From Clostridiales bacterium (GTDB taxonomy: Bacteria > Bacillota > Clostridia > Oscillospirales > Oscillospiraceae), in contig JALFRA010000013.1 in NCBI GenBank assembly GCA_022785125.1, forward strand, positions 124,001 through 188,000: DNA of 64,000 nt, read 5' to 3'. The notes beneath the pieces were generated by a model that did not search any database, was not told where the DNA came from, and worked only from the letters and a program-made list of their open reading frames with translations. Positions 16,260 through 24,666 of the stretch are shown one piece after another. Both the position numbers and the translations under genes were made by a program. The first letter of the stretch is position 1. Each line of letters begins with the position of its first letter.

Positions 16260-17552
16260 ATGAGCAAATCCAACCAATCCAGCACATATGGCACAGACTC
16301 CATTCGAGCGGATGGAAGAAAGAGCTGGGTAAGCATCTTTGTTATTATGGCGGGCATGATTTTTGCCGTATCCAAGGTGGTCTACGGCGGAAAAGTGGGT
16401 ACATTCCTTCCGTTGAGCCAGGCGTTTTGGGCGATTCTGCTGGGCAATGTACTTTTGACACTGGTTACGATACCGGTCGCCGGCATCGGAGCGGATACCG
16501 GCCTGGGCGTATTTGAGTTGGTAAAGTACAGCTTTGGCCAGGTGGGAGGAAAATTCATTATCGTTTTGCAGCTGCTTGTTCGGCTGGGCTGGGCCGGCAT
16601 CGGAACCATACTGGTGATTGAACTGCTCTCCTTTTATATTCCTTTTTTGGCCACTCCTGTTGGCTTTGCCATTGCCGGCATTTTAATCAACCTGCTGTTT
16701 ATTGTAACGGTGTGGACCGGCTTTGACGGGCTGAGCATCATTTCAAAACTTGCGGTGCCGCTGATCCTTGTCATATTTGTCATTGCGCTGTTTCAGGTGG
16801 AACGGCTGCATGGCATTGCCTCCGTCATTACCAAAGAACCCACTGACCCCAAATCGTTCTTTTTTGTCGTAAATGGAATCTTTTTTTCCTGGATTGGTGC
16901 GGTCATCAACAGCCCCAATACGCACCGCTTTGCACGGTCCAGAAAGGATTCCGCCGTCGCAATCGCTCTGGCGTTTGTTTTGTGTGCGCCAATCGTCTAT
17001 GGCGTGGGAGCCATCACATCGCTGGCCACAGGATATGGAGATGTTCCCAATATCTTTAATGCGTTGGGACTCACCAGCCTTTCCGCCGTTCTTGTGCTGC
17101 TGCTGACATGGACAACAAACTCCGAGTCGTTTTACAGCACCTCGTTGGGCTTTACGTCCCTGCTTCCCATCAAAAACAAGGCAGTGATCCTGCTGTTCCC
17201 ATTTTGTATCTCCACTGTTTTTACGCTGGTGGATCTGTACTCCTCTTTTATGCTTTGGGTAGACTTTACCGGCTTTATTTTCTGCCCTGTCATTGGCGTG
17301 CTGATTGCAGACTATTATGGGTTCAAGCGCAAGTATAAAATGACGGCAGATAAAATTGAGACAAAGATTTCTGTGGCGTCTGTTGTTGGTATTGCGGTGG
17401 GCATTGCCACCAATCTTCTGATTCCGCTTTATGGCGCCATGCTGGGCATCGTAACGTCTGCGCTGGCATACTACGTCATGAACCGCTTTGTTATCCCGGA
17501 CAAGACCTTAAAGAAGGCGCTGGAAACATCCGCCGAGGAAGAAGTCCTGTAA
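16260..17552 (+). CDS. NCS1-family nucleobase/cation symporter (cytosine permease-like)
   Basis: A 430-residue membrane protein with about 12 hydrophobic segments. The first segment VSIFVIMAGMIFAVSKVVYGG and the later GADTGLGVFELVKYSFGQ resemble the purine-cytosine permease branch of NCS1, proton- or sodium-driven importers of cytosine, hydroxymethylpyrimidine, allantoin or similar. It lies 79 nt behind the MBL hydrolase gene with GTAAGGAGG before the ATG. It probably supplies the hydrolase with its substrate. A strong terminator follows. Confidence 0.83.
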   Translation: MSKSNQSSTYGTDSIRADGRKSWVSIFVIMAGMIFAVSKVVYGGKVGTFLPLSQAFWAILLGNVLLTLVTIPVAGIGADTGLGVFELVKYSFGQVGGKFIIVLQLLVRLGWAGIGTILVIELLSFYIPFLATPVGFAIAGILINLLFIVTVWTGFDGLSIISKLAVPLILVIFVIALFQVERLHGIASVITKEPTDPKSFFFVVNGIFFSWIGAVINSPNTHRFARSRKDSAVAIALAFVLCAPIVYGVGAITSLATGYGDVPNIFNALGLTSLSAVLVLLLTWTTNSESFYSTSLGFTSLLPIKNKAVILLFPFCISTVFTLVDLYSSFMLWVDFTGFIFCPVIGVLIADYYGFKRKYKMTADKIETKISVASVVGIAVGIATNLLIPLYGAMLGIVTSALAYYVMNRFVIPDKTLKKALETSAEEEVL

Positions 17553-17585
17553 GTATCCTTTGGAAAAGTGCGAATAAAATGAAAA

Positions 17586-17637
17586 AAGGCGGCATAGGTC
17601 AGCCCGTTTACGGGCACTGACCTATGCCGCCTTTTTG
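17586..17637 (+). terminator. Strong rho-independent terminator after the permease gene
   Basis: AAGGCGGCATAGGTCAG pairs perfectly with its complement around a GCCCGTTTACGGGCA apex, followed by T5. It closes the LysR/MBL/NCS1 island. Confidence 0.92.
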
Positions 17638-17916
17638 TCTGTATGGGCGTTTGCTGTCCTGCCTGGATGGGCCATTCCACGCGTTCCTCCACTGGCGGAG
17701 TATATGAAGGGGGCCCACAGATATTTCTGCCCAGGCAGGAAAGGGACTTGTAATGTAGAGCGGGTTGGTAGATAATAGAGGGGCGTCAGAGCGAAAAATG
17801 GGCCGTCTTATGGAAGAAAAAGGACAAAAAAGGGTATGATACCGTGGAGACGCCGGTCTCCGCCGTTTCAAGCCGGGCGGCCCTTCATCTTAAAAGATTA
17901 CGGAGAACGAGACTCT

Positions 17917-18792
17917 ATGCAATTCAAGCAACTGACACTGAACGAGGTCCCCCTTGTTCAGCCCTGTTTCCGGCAGATGAGATCCAGGACCTGCGACTTT
18001 ACCGTGGGCGGAATGTTCATGTGGCGGAATTACTATAAAATGGAGTATGCCATGGACGGAGGGATCTTTTATTCCCGCCTCCACGACCAGGACGGCCAGG
18101 TATACTACAATCTCCCCCTGGGGGGCGATATGGCCGCCGGCATCGAGGAACTCAAGCAGCTGACGGCGGGCGGCCCGCTGCGGTTCTGCACCGTCCCGGA
18201 GTGTGATCTGGAGGAAATTCAGGCCATCTGTCCGGGGTGTACCGTCAGCGAGCAGACCGATTTCGCCGACTACCTGTATCAGGCCTCCGATCTGGCCCGG
18301 CTGGCGGGCAAGCGGTACAGTGGCCAGCGCAATCAGATCAGCCAGTTTAAGCGGGGCGTGGAGGGGTGGTCCTTTGAACCCCTGACCGCCGGAAACCTGG
18401 GGGCGGTGGAGGCCTTTTTCACCCAGACCTATCTGTCCGGCGCGGGCGCCGGGGACACGGAGCGGGAGGAAAACCGCCGGGTCCTGGAGGTGCTGCAAAA
18501 CCTGGACCGGTACGGCATGGTGGGGGGCGTGCTTACCGCCGACGGGTCCATCGTGGGCTTCTCCCTGGGAGAGATCGTCAACGACACCCTGTTCACCCAC
18601 ATCGAGAAGGCGGACCGAAGCTGCAAGGGCGCCTATCAGATGCTGGTCAATCAATTTGCCGCAGCCTACGCAGGGGAAAACGTGACCTATATTAACCGGG
18701 AAGAGGATATGGGGGACCCGGGCCTGCGGCGGGCCAAGCAGGCCTACCACCCCATAGAACTGCTGAAAAAATATGTGGTTGAGGTAATGTGA
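17917..18792 (+). CDS. DUF2156 protein (phosphatidylglycerol lysyltransferase-like, GNAT fold)
   Basis: A 291-residue soluble protein of the DUF2156 family, two tandem acyltransferase-like lobes as in MprF catalytic domains. Visible family features are QMRSRTCDFTVGGMFMWRNYY near the start, a central GKRYSGQRNQISQFK and the end YINREEDMGDPGLRRAKQAY followed by HPIELLKKYVVE. There is no membrane domain, so aminoacyl-lipid synthesis is uncertain. The ATG is 7 nt behind GGAGAAC; the upstream extension of the frame has no similarity. Confidence 0.82.
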   Translation: MQFKQLTLNEVPLVQPCFRQMRSRTCDFTVGGMFMWRNYYKMEYAMDGGIFYSRLHDQDGQVYYNLPLGGDMAAGIEELKQLTAGGPLRFCTVPECDLEEIQAICPGCTVSEQTDFADYLYQASDLARLAGKRYSGQRNQISQFKRGVEGWSFEPLTAGNLGAVEAFFTQTYLSGAGAGDTEREENRRVLEVLQNLDRYGMVGGVLTADGSIVGFSLGEIVNDTLFTHIEKADRSCKGAYQMLVNQFAAAYAGENVTYINREEDMGDPGLRRAKQAYHPIELLKKYVVEVM

Positions 18793-18804
18793 CTGAACAA
18801 ACTG

Positions 18805-18847
18805 AGCGGGACGCGCCTTTTCAGGGTGCGCCCCGCTTTGTCTTTTT
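18805..18847 (+). terminator. Rho-independent terminator after the DUF2156 gene
   Basis: A GCGGG...CCCGC stem with an inner CGC/GCG pairing, followed by TTTGTCTTTTT. Confidence 0.75.
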
Positions 18848-18861
18848 GTACCAGTCAGATA

Positions 18862-18890
18862 TTTCAAGCAAGAAAAAATGGTGGTACAAT
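18862..18890 (+). promoter_or_regulatory. Possible SigA-type promoter of the sigma-factor gene
   Basis: TTTCAA, 17-nt spacer, TACAAT. It lies upstream of the shared motif at 18923-18958, so the gene may have a basal and an autoregulated promoter. Confidence 0.5.
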
Positions 18891-18922
18891 GGAGTAAAAC
18901 TGAGGTAAAATTTCCGTGAGGA

Positions 18923-18958
18923 TAAAACCGGCGGAGTCTCTTCCGGCACCAACAGACA
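18923..18958 (+). promoter_or_regulatory. Candidate ECF promoter (TAAAACC-N21-AACAGACA), copy 1
   Basis: AAAACC at 18924-18929 and AACAGACA at 18951-18958 are separated by 21 nt. The same two blocks with the same 21-nt spacing precede the RCC1-SLH gene at 20722-20757. CACC/CACT just before the second block would sit at a -10 position 17 nt from AAAACC. Confidence 0.5.
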
Positions 18959-18984
18959 GAAACGTTCCAAAGGGAGGAAGTCAT

Positions 18985-20673
18985 ATGCAGCTTTTGTCCG
19001 ATCTGTCCAACACCGAGGCGGTAGCCCGGCTTCGGGCGGGGGATGAGGAAGTCTTCACCCAACTGTATCAGGCCTGTTACCGCATGGTCTATCTCCAGGC
19101 CATGAAGATCCTGGGGCAGGCTGATCAGGCTGAGCAGGTAGTACAGGATGTGTTTATCACCGTGTTCCGCTCCATCGACAAGCTGAAGGACCCGGAGGCT
19201 CTGCGGTCCTGGATCGGCGGTATTGCGGTCCGGCTGGCCCTCCATCAGCGGAAGATGCTGACCGACTCCCGTGAGTTCGCTCTGGAGGAGGAGGCTATGT
19301 TTGACCTTCTGGATTCCGGCCCGCCTGTGTCCTCGCCGGAGGATACCCTGTGTGAGCGGGACACGGGCCTGATTTTGGGAGAGCTGGTGGACCAACTCCC
19401 CGATGAGCAGCGCACCGCCGTCATGCTCTACTACTATGACCAGTGCCCTGTTAAACACATTGCGTCTATTCTGGAATGCGCCGAGGGCACGGTAAAGAGC
19501 CGCCTGAACTATGCCCGTAAGGCGCTGGAGAAACTGATCCTTCAGCGGGAGCAGCGGGACGGGGTGCGGCTCCATGCCCTCAACCCGGGCCTGCTCTTCC
19601 TGGCTCTGCTGCTCCAGGAGCAGAATCTGGCGGTGGACCAGCAGGCCATGGAGCGGGGGCTGCTGGCCGTCAAGGGGGCCCTGGGCCTCACCGCGGCGGC
19701 AGCGGCGGGCTCTGCCGCGGGGGTTTCCGCCGCAACTGCCGCTGCCACCACCGCCTCCACGGCCGGCGGCGGTCTGACCCTGGGCAGCAAGCTGGCCATC
19801 CTGCTGGTGGCGGGGGCTGTTGCCACGGGGGGCGGCGTGTTTCTGGCCACCCGGCCCCAGCAGGAGCCTCAGCCCAGCGTTCCGGTGATGGCTGTGGTCT
19901 CCCCCACCCCGTCCCCCTCTGCTGTGCCCTCCCCTGACGCCACAGCCACGCCGTCGGCCACCCCCAGTCCTACTCCCTCGGTCACGCCCACAGCCACGCC
20001 CAGTCCCACGCCCACAGCCACCCCATCCGCCACCCCCAGCCCTACCCCGTCGCCCTCTCCCACGCCTGCCGCTACTCCAAGGCCCACGGCCACGCCCAGG
20101 CCAACCTCCACACCTACGCCCACCCCGGTGGTGGAGAACCGGAGCATGAGCGCTGAGCTGGGGCGCGGCTACAGCTTTGGAGGACAGTGGGGAAATCTGA
20201 ACCCCTCTGACGCCGGTCTGCCGGCGGGGTTGAGCTACAGCTCTTCCAATCCCAGTGTGGCGCCCATTGACAGTTCCGGCTGGTTTACCATCCTGTCCCC
20301 CGGCACGGTGGTGCTGACGGCTGTCAGCCCCCGGGAACCCGACGTCCACTATACCATTACGGTGCAGGCCAAGGATGAAGTGCCCTGGGACTACCAGTTG
20401 GACGGCATCACCCTCAATGTGGGGCAGAGCCGGTATCACGGATTTTCTTCCTATTCCCTGTATACCAACTTTACCATTGCCTCTACCGCATGGAGCAGCA
20501 GCGATCCGTCGGTGGTGACGGTGGGCAACCAGGAGCCCACAATCTGTCAGCTCACTGCCAACGCCCCGGGCACAGCCACCATCAGCGGCGTAGTCACCTT
20601 GCGCGTGGATAGTCAGGAGGGCGTGCTGACTTTTACCGACAACGTGTCCTTCCAGGTCACCGTAAACGCATAA
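18985..20673 (+). CDS. Membrane-anchored ECF sigma factor with extracellular Pro/Thr stalk and Ig-like domains
   Basis: 562 residues. Sigma region 2 occupies about 15-85 (EEVFTQLYQACYRMVYLQAM, QVVQDVFITVFRSI) and region 4 about 125-187 (LDQLP-type VDQLPDEQRTAVMLYYYD, CAEGTVKSRLNYARKAL). A short linker leads to one membrane segment at 268-288 (SKLAILLVAGAVATGGGVFL). Then comes an 80-residue TP/SP repeat stalk (305-381) and two BIG2-like Ig folds (385-562). The sigma would face the cytoplasm and the Ig part the cell surface, making one-protein signalling possible. No anti-sigma gene adjoins it. The ATG has AGGGAGGAAG ahead of it. Confidence 0.88.
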   Translation: MQLLSDLSNTEAVARLRAGDEEVFTQLYQACYRMVYLQAMKILGQADQAEQVVQDVFITVFRSIDKLKDPEALRSWIGGIAVRLALHQRKMLTDSREFALEEEAMFDLLDSGPPVSSPEDTLCERDTGLILGELVDQLPDEQRTAVMLYYYDQCPVKHIASILECAEGTVKSRLNYARKALEKLILQREQRDGVRLHALNPGLLFLALLLQEQNLAVDQQAMERGLLAVKGALGLTAAAAAGSAAGVSAATAAATTASTAGGGLTLGSKLAILLVAGAVATGGGVFLATRPQQEPQPSVPVMAVVSPTPSPSAVPSPDATATPSATPSPTPSVTPTATPSPTPTATPSATPSPTPSPSPTPAATPRPTATPRPTSTPTPTPVVENRSMSAELGRGYSFGGQWGNLNPSDAGLPAGLSYSSSNPSVAPIDSSGWFTILSPGTVVLTAVSPREPDVHYTITVQAKDEVPWDYQLDGITLNVGQSRYHGFSSYSLYTNFTIASTAWSSSDPSVVTVGNQEPTICQLTANAPGTATISGVVTLRVDSQEGVLTFTDNVSFQVTVNA

Positions 20674-20721
20674 TGACCGGGACGCGGTCGTTGGAAAAAA
20701 GTTAAAAAATTTGTCCGGCCT

Positions 20722-20757
20722 TAAAACCAGTCTGCCGGTTCAGAACACTAACAGACA
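20722..20757 (+). promoter_or_regulatory. Candidate ECF promoter (TAAAACC-N21-AACAGACA), copy 2
   Basis: AAAACC at 20723-20728 and AACAGACA at 20750-20757, 21 nt apart as in the copy upstream of the sigma gene. It stands 42 nt before the RCC1-SLH start codon. The intervening 21 nt differ mostly, so the blocks rather than overall descent are conserved. Confidence 0.5.
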
Positions 20758-20799
20758 AAGCCCCTGCAACATCCCAAATCAAGAGAAGGAGAATGCCCG

Positions 20800-23700
20800 A
20801 TGAAAAAACGATCTTTACGACTGCTTTCCTGTCTGTGTGTTCTGGCTATGGTCATCTCCATGCTGCCGGCGGCCTGGGCCGCGGAGCTGACGCCCCTGAG
20901 ATCCAACATTGCCGGCGGTACCTACAACGGCAACTGGGCGGTGCCCATTGACGCCTACCTGTACCAGGACGGCGACAACCTGGTGCGGGTGGAAAATTTC
21001 AAGGGTGTCAAAATCGTCGATGCCCAGGGAAATTTCATCAAGTGGAGCGCCTATCCCAGGCTGGTGGCTGAGACCTACGACAGCAGCTTCCGGCTGATCT
21101 CCTCGGTGGATCTGGAGATGGAGCTGGACCTGTGGGGCGGCTTCTATGCCGGTGAGGACTACAACTTCCTGATCTTCGGCCAGGAGAACCCCAGTGAGGA
21201 CGACAACGCCGAGGTCATCCGGGTGGTGAAGTACGACAAGGACTTCAACCGCCTGGGCCAGGCCAGCCTGCGGGGGGCCAACACCACCATCCCCTTTGAC
21301 GCCGGCAGCCTGCGGTGCGACGAGTACAACGGCTACCTCTATGTGCGCACCAGCCATGAGATGTACCGGTCGGGCGGCGGGTTGAACCACCAGGCCAACC
21401 TGACCTTCTCGGTGCGCCAGTCCGATATGACCATCACCGACGGCTATCACGACGTGGTGGCCAACAAGGGCTATGTGTCCCACTCCTTCAACCAGTTCAT
21501 CCTGGTGGACAGCCAGGGCCGTCTGGTGGCCCTGGACCACGGCGACGCCTACCCCAGAGGGGCCTGCCTGTCCCTTTACGACAACAAGGCGGGGAGCGAC
21601 ACCTTCGCCAACGGCTGCAAGACCTTCAACCTGACCACATGGTCCGGCAGGGTGGGCGAGAATACCACCGGCGCCAATGTGACCGACCTGGCGGAGACCG
21701 CCTCCGGCTACCTGGCGGCCTACAGCAGCACCGGCAAGGGCTCGGCCTCCACCATCGGACAAGACCCCATGAACATCTTCCTGAGCTATACCAGCAAGGA
21801 CGATATTTCCCCCAGCGGCACCACCGTGCGCCAGATCACCTCCTGGCCCAGCGGCTCCGACCTGTACGGCTCCCAGCCTGTGCTGGTCCCCACCGGTCCG
21901 GAGGGCGGCTACATCCTGTGGCAGCTGGCTGAAAAATGGGATAACGGCTACTATTACAATAAAGAAAGCGTTCAGTATGCCGCCTATTCCGCCGACGGCA
22001 CCGTCTCCGACATTAAGACCGCCGACGGCGTGCGGCTGTCCCGCTGCCATCCCATCAGCTGGGACGGCAAGGTGGTGTGGTACTCCACCTTCGATTCCAC
22101 GCCCGTGTTTTATGTACTGGACGGCTCCGGGATCCACTCCTATCCCGTTGGGGAAAGCGGCGGGCAGCAGCCTGATCCCGACCCCACCCCCGACCCGGAG
22201 CCTACCCCCGACCCCGGCGATGCCCACTCAGTGGGCGTGGAGCGGATGCTGGCCGCCCCCACCATTGACTCCGAGGCCGCCCTTAAGACCGACGGCTCTG
22301 TGTGGATGTGGAGCGCCTCGGCGGCCGACCTGGGCAAGTACAATCAGGAGGACCAGTACGGAAACCGTTACCAGGACACCCCTGTCAAGGTGATGGACGA
22401 CTGCCTGTCCGTTGGGAACTTCTGGTGCGTCAAAAAGGACCATTCCCTGTGGATGTGGGGCAATGCGAGCGCCATCTCCGGAAATTACAGGGACCAGGGC
22501 AAACAGAGCCAGCCTATCAAGGTGATGGACGATGTGTCCTATTTTGACGGCAACTACCTGTGCTATGTGGCCCTCAAGACCGACGGTACCCTGTGGGGCT
22601 GGGGAGATATGAGCTGCATCACCGGCGACAACAGCCGGCAGGACATGACCTCGGTGTACGAGGCGGTAAAGCTGATGGACAATGTGAAGCAGGCCCAGTG
22701 TACCGGCTGGGGCTGGATGGCCCTGAAGGAGGACGGCACCCTGTGGTCCTGCGGCATCAGCAACCTGTCCAACCTAAACGCCCAGGACTATGTTTTTGGC
22801 AACCAGCTGATTCCCCTCACCCACATCATGAACGACGTGGCCGCCTTTGACCTGGGCTGGCAGAACACCATGGTCATTAAGAACGACGGTTCCCTGTGGA
22901 CCTGGGGAGACAGCTCCTGCGGCCAGATCGGCAACGGCGGAGACTATGGCGAACAGCAGGGCAACAGCTATTGGTACGACACTCCCTACAAGGTCATGGA
23001 CGACGTGGTGTATGCCAGCGCCGGCAGCACCGCCTACGCCATCACCAGTGACGGAACCCTCTACGGCTGGGGCCGCAACGAAAATAACCAGCTCAACCGT
23101 GCCGGCGGAAACTACACCAGCCTGGGTAATCCCTACGACGAAGTGACGTGTCAGTCCACCCCCGTGGTGGTGGCCAAGGACGTGTATGCCGTGTCGCACA
23201 GCGATGACTACGGCGTGCTGTTCCTGAAGAAGGACGGCTCTTTGTGGGTGTGCGGGCCCAACATCAGCGGCGACCTGGGGATTCCCGGAGTAGACCGGGT
23301 GGATACCCTGACCAAGCTGATGGACGGCGTGGCTCTGCCCGGCGGCGGTGAGAGCGGCAGCATCTCCTTCCGCGACGTGCCCGCCGGCCAGTGGTACGCC
23401 GACTATGTAGCGAAGGCCGCCCAGGCCGGCCTGATGAAGGGTACCGGCGGCGACAAGTTCAGCCCCAACGGCACCCTCACCGTGGCCGAGGTGGTCACCC
23501 TTACCGCCCGGCTCCATGCCGATCGCCAGGGGGAGAGCGTTCCCGCCTCTGACGGCGTATGGTACCTGGGCGCCTACAACTACTGCGTGGATCAGGGCCT
23601 GTTTACCACCAGCGAGGTGCCCCTGTCCACCATGCTGAACAAGGCCACCCGCTTCCAGATGGTGGACCTGCTGGACCGGGCGGTGCCCCAGGAGGAGAAG

Positions 23701-23901
23701 CAGGTCATCAAAGTGGTGTTCAACGGTGAGGTACCCGACGTACACGAGACCGATCCCTACGGCCCCGTGGTCTACCTGTGGTACCGGGCCGGCATCGTGG
23801 AGGGAGACAGCAATGGAAACTTCCACGGTGATACCAATATCAGCCGGGCGGAGACGGCAGCCATTCTTTGCCGCCTGGCTGGACTGACCCCTCGGGTATG
23901 A
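20800..23901 (+). CDS. Secreted RCC1-repeat protein with C-terminal S-layer homology domains
   Basis: 1033 residues. A signal peptide (1-27, ending PAAWA) is followed by a 400-residue N-terminal domain of unknown type and a DPDPTPDPEPTPDPGD linker (about 455-470). Six or seven RCC1-like propeller blades follow (recurring KxDGSLWxWG and VALKTDGTLWGWG, about 475-845). Two to three SLH motifs (FRDVPAGQWYADYVAKAAQAG; YLWYRAGIVEGDSNGNF, about 855-1030) bind secondary cell-wall polymer. It is likely displayed on the cell surface. It follows the membrane sigma factor gene and shares its upstream motif, so it may be that sigma factor's target. Confidence 0.88.
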   Translation: MKKRSLRLLSCLCVLAMVISMLPAAWAAELTPLRSNIAGGTYNGNWAVPIDAYLYQDGDNLVRVENFKGVKIVDAQGNFIKWSAYPRLVAETYDSSFRLISSVDLEMELDLWGGFYAGEDYNFLIFGQENPSEDDNAEVIRVVKYDKDFNRLGQASLRGANTTIPFDAGSLRCDEYNGYLYVRTSHEMYRSGGGLNHQANLTFSVRQSDMTITDGYHDVVANKGYVSHSFNQFILVDSQGRLVALDHGDAYPRGACLSLYDNKAGSDTFANGCKTFNLTTWSGRVGENTTGANVTDLAETASGYLAAYSSTGKGSASTIGQDPMNIFLSYTSKDDISPSGTTVRQITSWPSGSDLYGSQPVLVPTGPEGGYILWQLAEKWDNGYYYNKESVQYAAYSADGTVSDIKTADGVRLSRCHPISWDGKVVWYSTFDSTPVFYVLDGSGIHSYPVGESGGQQPDPDPTPDPEPTPDPGDAHSVGVERMLAAPTIDSEAALKTDGSVWMWSASAADLGKYNQEDQYGNRYQDTPVKVMDDCLSVGNFWCVKKDHSLWMWGNASAISGNYRDQGKQSQPIKVMDDVSYFDGNYLCYVALKTDGTLWGWGDMSCITGDNSRQDMTSVYEAVKLMDNVKQAQCTGWGWMALKEDGTLWSCGISNLSNLNAQDYVFGNQLIPLTHIMNDVAAFDLGWQNTMVIKNDGSLWTWGDSSCGQIGNGGDYGEQQGNSYWYDTPYKVMDDVVYASAGSTAYAITSDGTLYGWGRNENNQLNRAGGNYTSLGNPYDEVTCQSTPVVVAKDVYAVSHSDDYGVLFLKKDGSLWVCGPNISGDLGIPGVDRVDTLTKLMDGVALPGGGESGSISFRDVPAGQWYADYVAKAAQAGLMKGTGGDKFSPNGTLTVAEVVTLTARLHADRQGESVPASDGVWYLGAYNYCVDQGLFTTSEVPLSTMLNKATRFQMVDLLDRAVPQEEKQVIKVVFNGEVPDVHETDPYGPVVYLWYRAGIVEGDSNGNFHGDTNISRAETAAILCRLAGLTPRV

Positions 23902-24018
23902 CACGGCACCTGCCTTTATTTGGACAACAATTTTATGGAATTTAACCTAGGATAATGTAGAAACCACGCAAAATATGATAAAATAAAGTACTCATATTTT
24001 GTACTGGGGGGATGAGAG

Positions 24019-24618
24019 ATGGATCTGCCGGAGTTATACCATCACCTGTTTGGACTGTCGGACCAGGCTCTCATCCAGCGGCTCACGGAGTGGAGCGAGC
24101 TGCGGAGTGTGAAAAAGGGCCACCTGCTCTACCGGGAGGGCGAGGTTCCGGCAAAGCTGACCTTTTTGGTCCAGGGGCTGCTGCGGGGCTACTTCCTGGA
24201 CGCTGGCGGCCGGGATATCACCGACTGCTTTGCCTTTGAGCCGGGATCTCCCGCTACCGCCTGCATTGCTCTGGGGGAGCCGGCCACCATCAACATTGAG
24301 GCCCTTACCGACAGCCTGGTGCTGGAGCTGCCCATGAGCCTGGTGCTGGAACTGCTGGAGGAACACCCCCAGCTCTACCGCCTGTACAGCGGTTTTCTGC
24401 TGGATGCCCTCAAGCGCCACTGGGAGGTGAAGGCCGCCATGTACCAGTATGACGCCATGGAGCGCTATCAGTGGTTTCTGCGGGCCTATCCGGACCTGCA
24501 CCGCCATGTCAGCGGCAAGCACGTGGCCTCCTTCCTGGGCATGACCCAGGTGACGCTCAGCCGCCTGCGCCGCACCCTGCGGGAGGCGGGCCAGCTCCAG
24601 ACCAACGAAGAAGATTAA
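24019..24618 (+). CDS. Crp/Fnr-family transcriptional regulator
   Basis: 199 residues: a cyclic-nucleotide-binding-like beta barrel (about 25-120, KGHLLYREGEVPAKLTFLVQGLLRGYF) and a C-terminal helix-turn-helix (GKHVASFLGMTQVTLSRLRRTLRE, 165-190). No Fnr-type cysteine cluster is present at the N-terminus, so oxygen sensing by an Fe-S cluster is unlikely; the ligand is unknown. The ATG is preceded by GGGGGGATGAGAG. The gene is monocistronic, closed by a strong terminator. Confidence 0.88.
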   Translation: MDLPELYHHLFGLSDQALIQRLTEWSELRSVKKGHLLYREGEVPAKLTFLVQGLLRGYFLDAGGRDITDCFAFEPGSPATACIALGEPATINIEALTDSLVLELPMSLVLELLEEHPQLYRLYSGFLLDALKRHWEVKAAMYQYDAMERYQWFLRAYPDLHRHVSGKHVASFLGMTQVTLSRLRRTLREAGQLQTNEED

Positions 24619-24622
24619 CGAA

Positions 24623-24660
24623 AAAAGGAGGTATCGCCTTGGCGATACCTCCTTTTTTGT
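24623..24660. terminator. Bidirectional terminator between the Crp/Fnr and MATE genes
   Basis: AAAAAAGGAGGTATCGCC pairs perfectly with its complement around a 2-nt apex, with A and T runs on both sides. It serves both converging genes. Confidence 0.9.
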
Positions 24661-24666
24661 TTGGGT

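Noticed and set aside
19900-20130. Tandem ACGCCCAC/CCCACGCC-like repeats, considered as a CRISPR or minisatellite
   Set aside because: They encode the in-frame Thr/Pro/Ser stalk of the sigma fusion; there are no unique spacers or conserved direct repeat.
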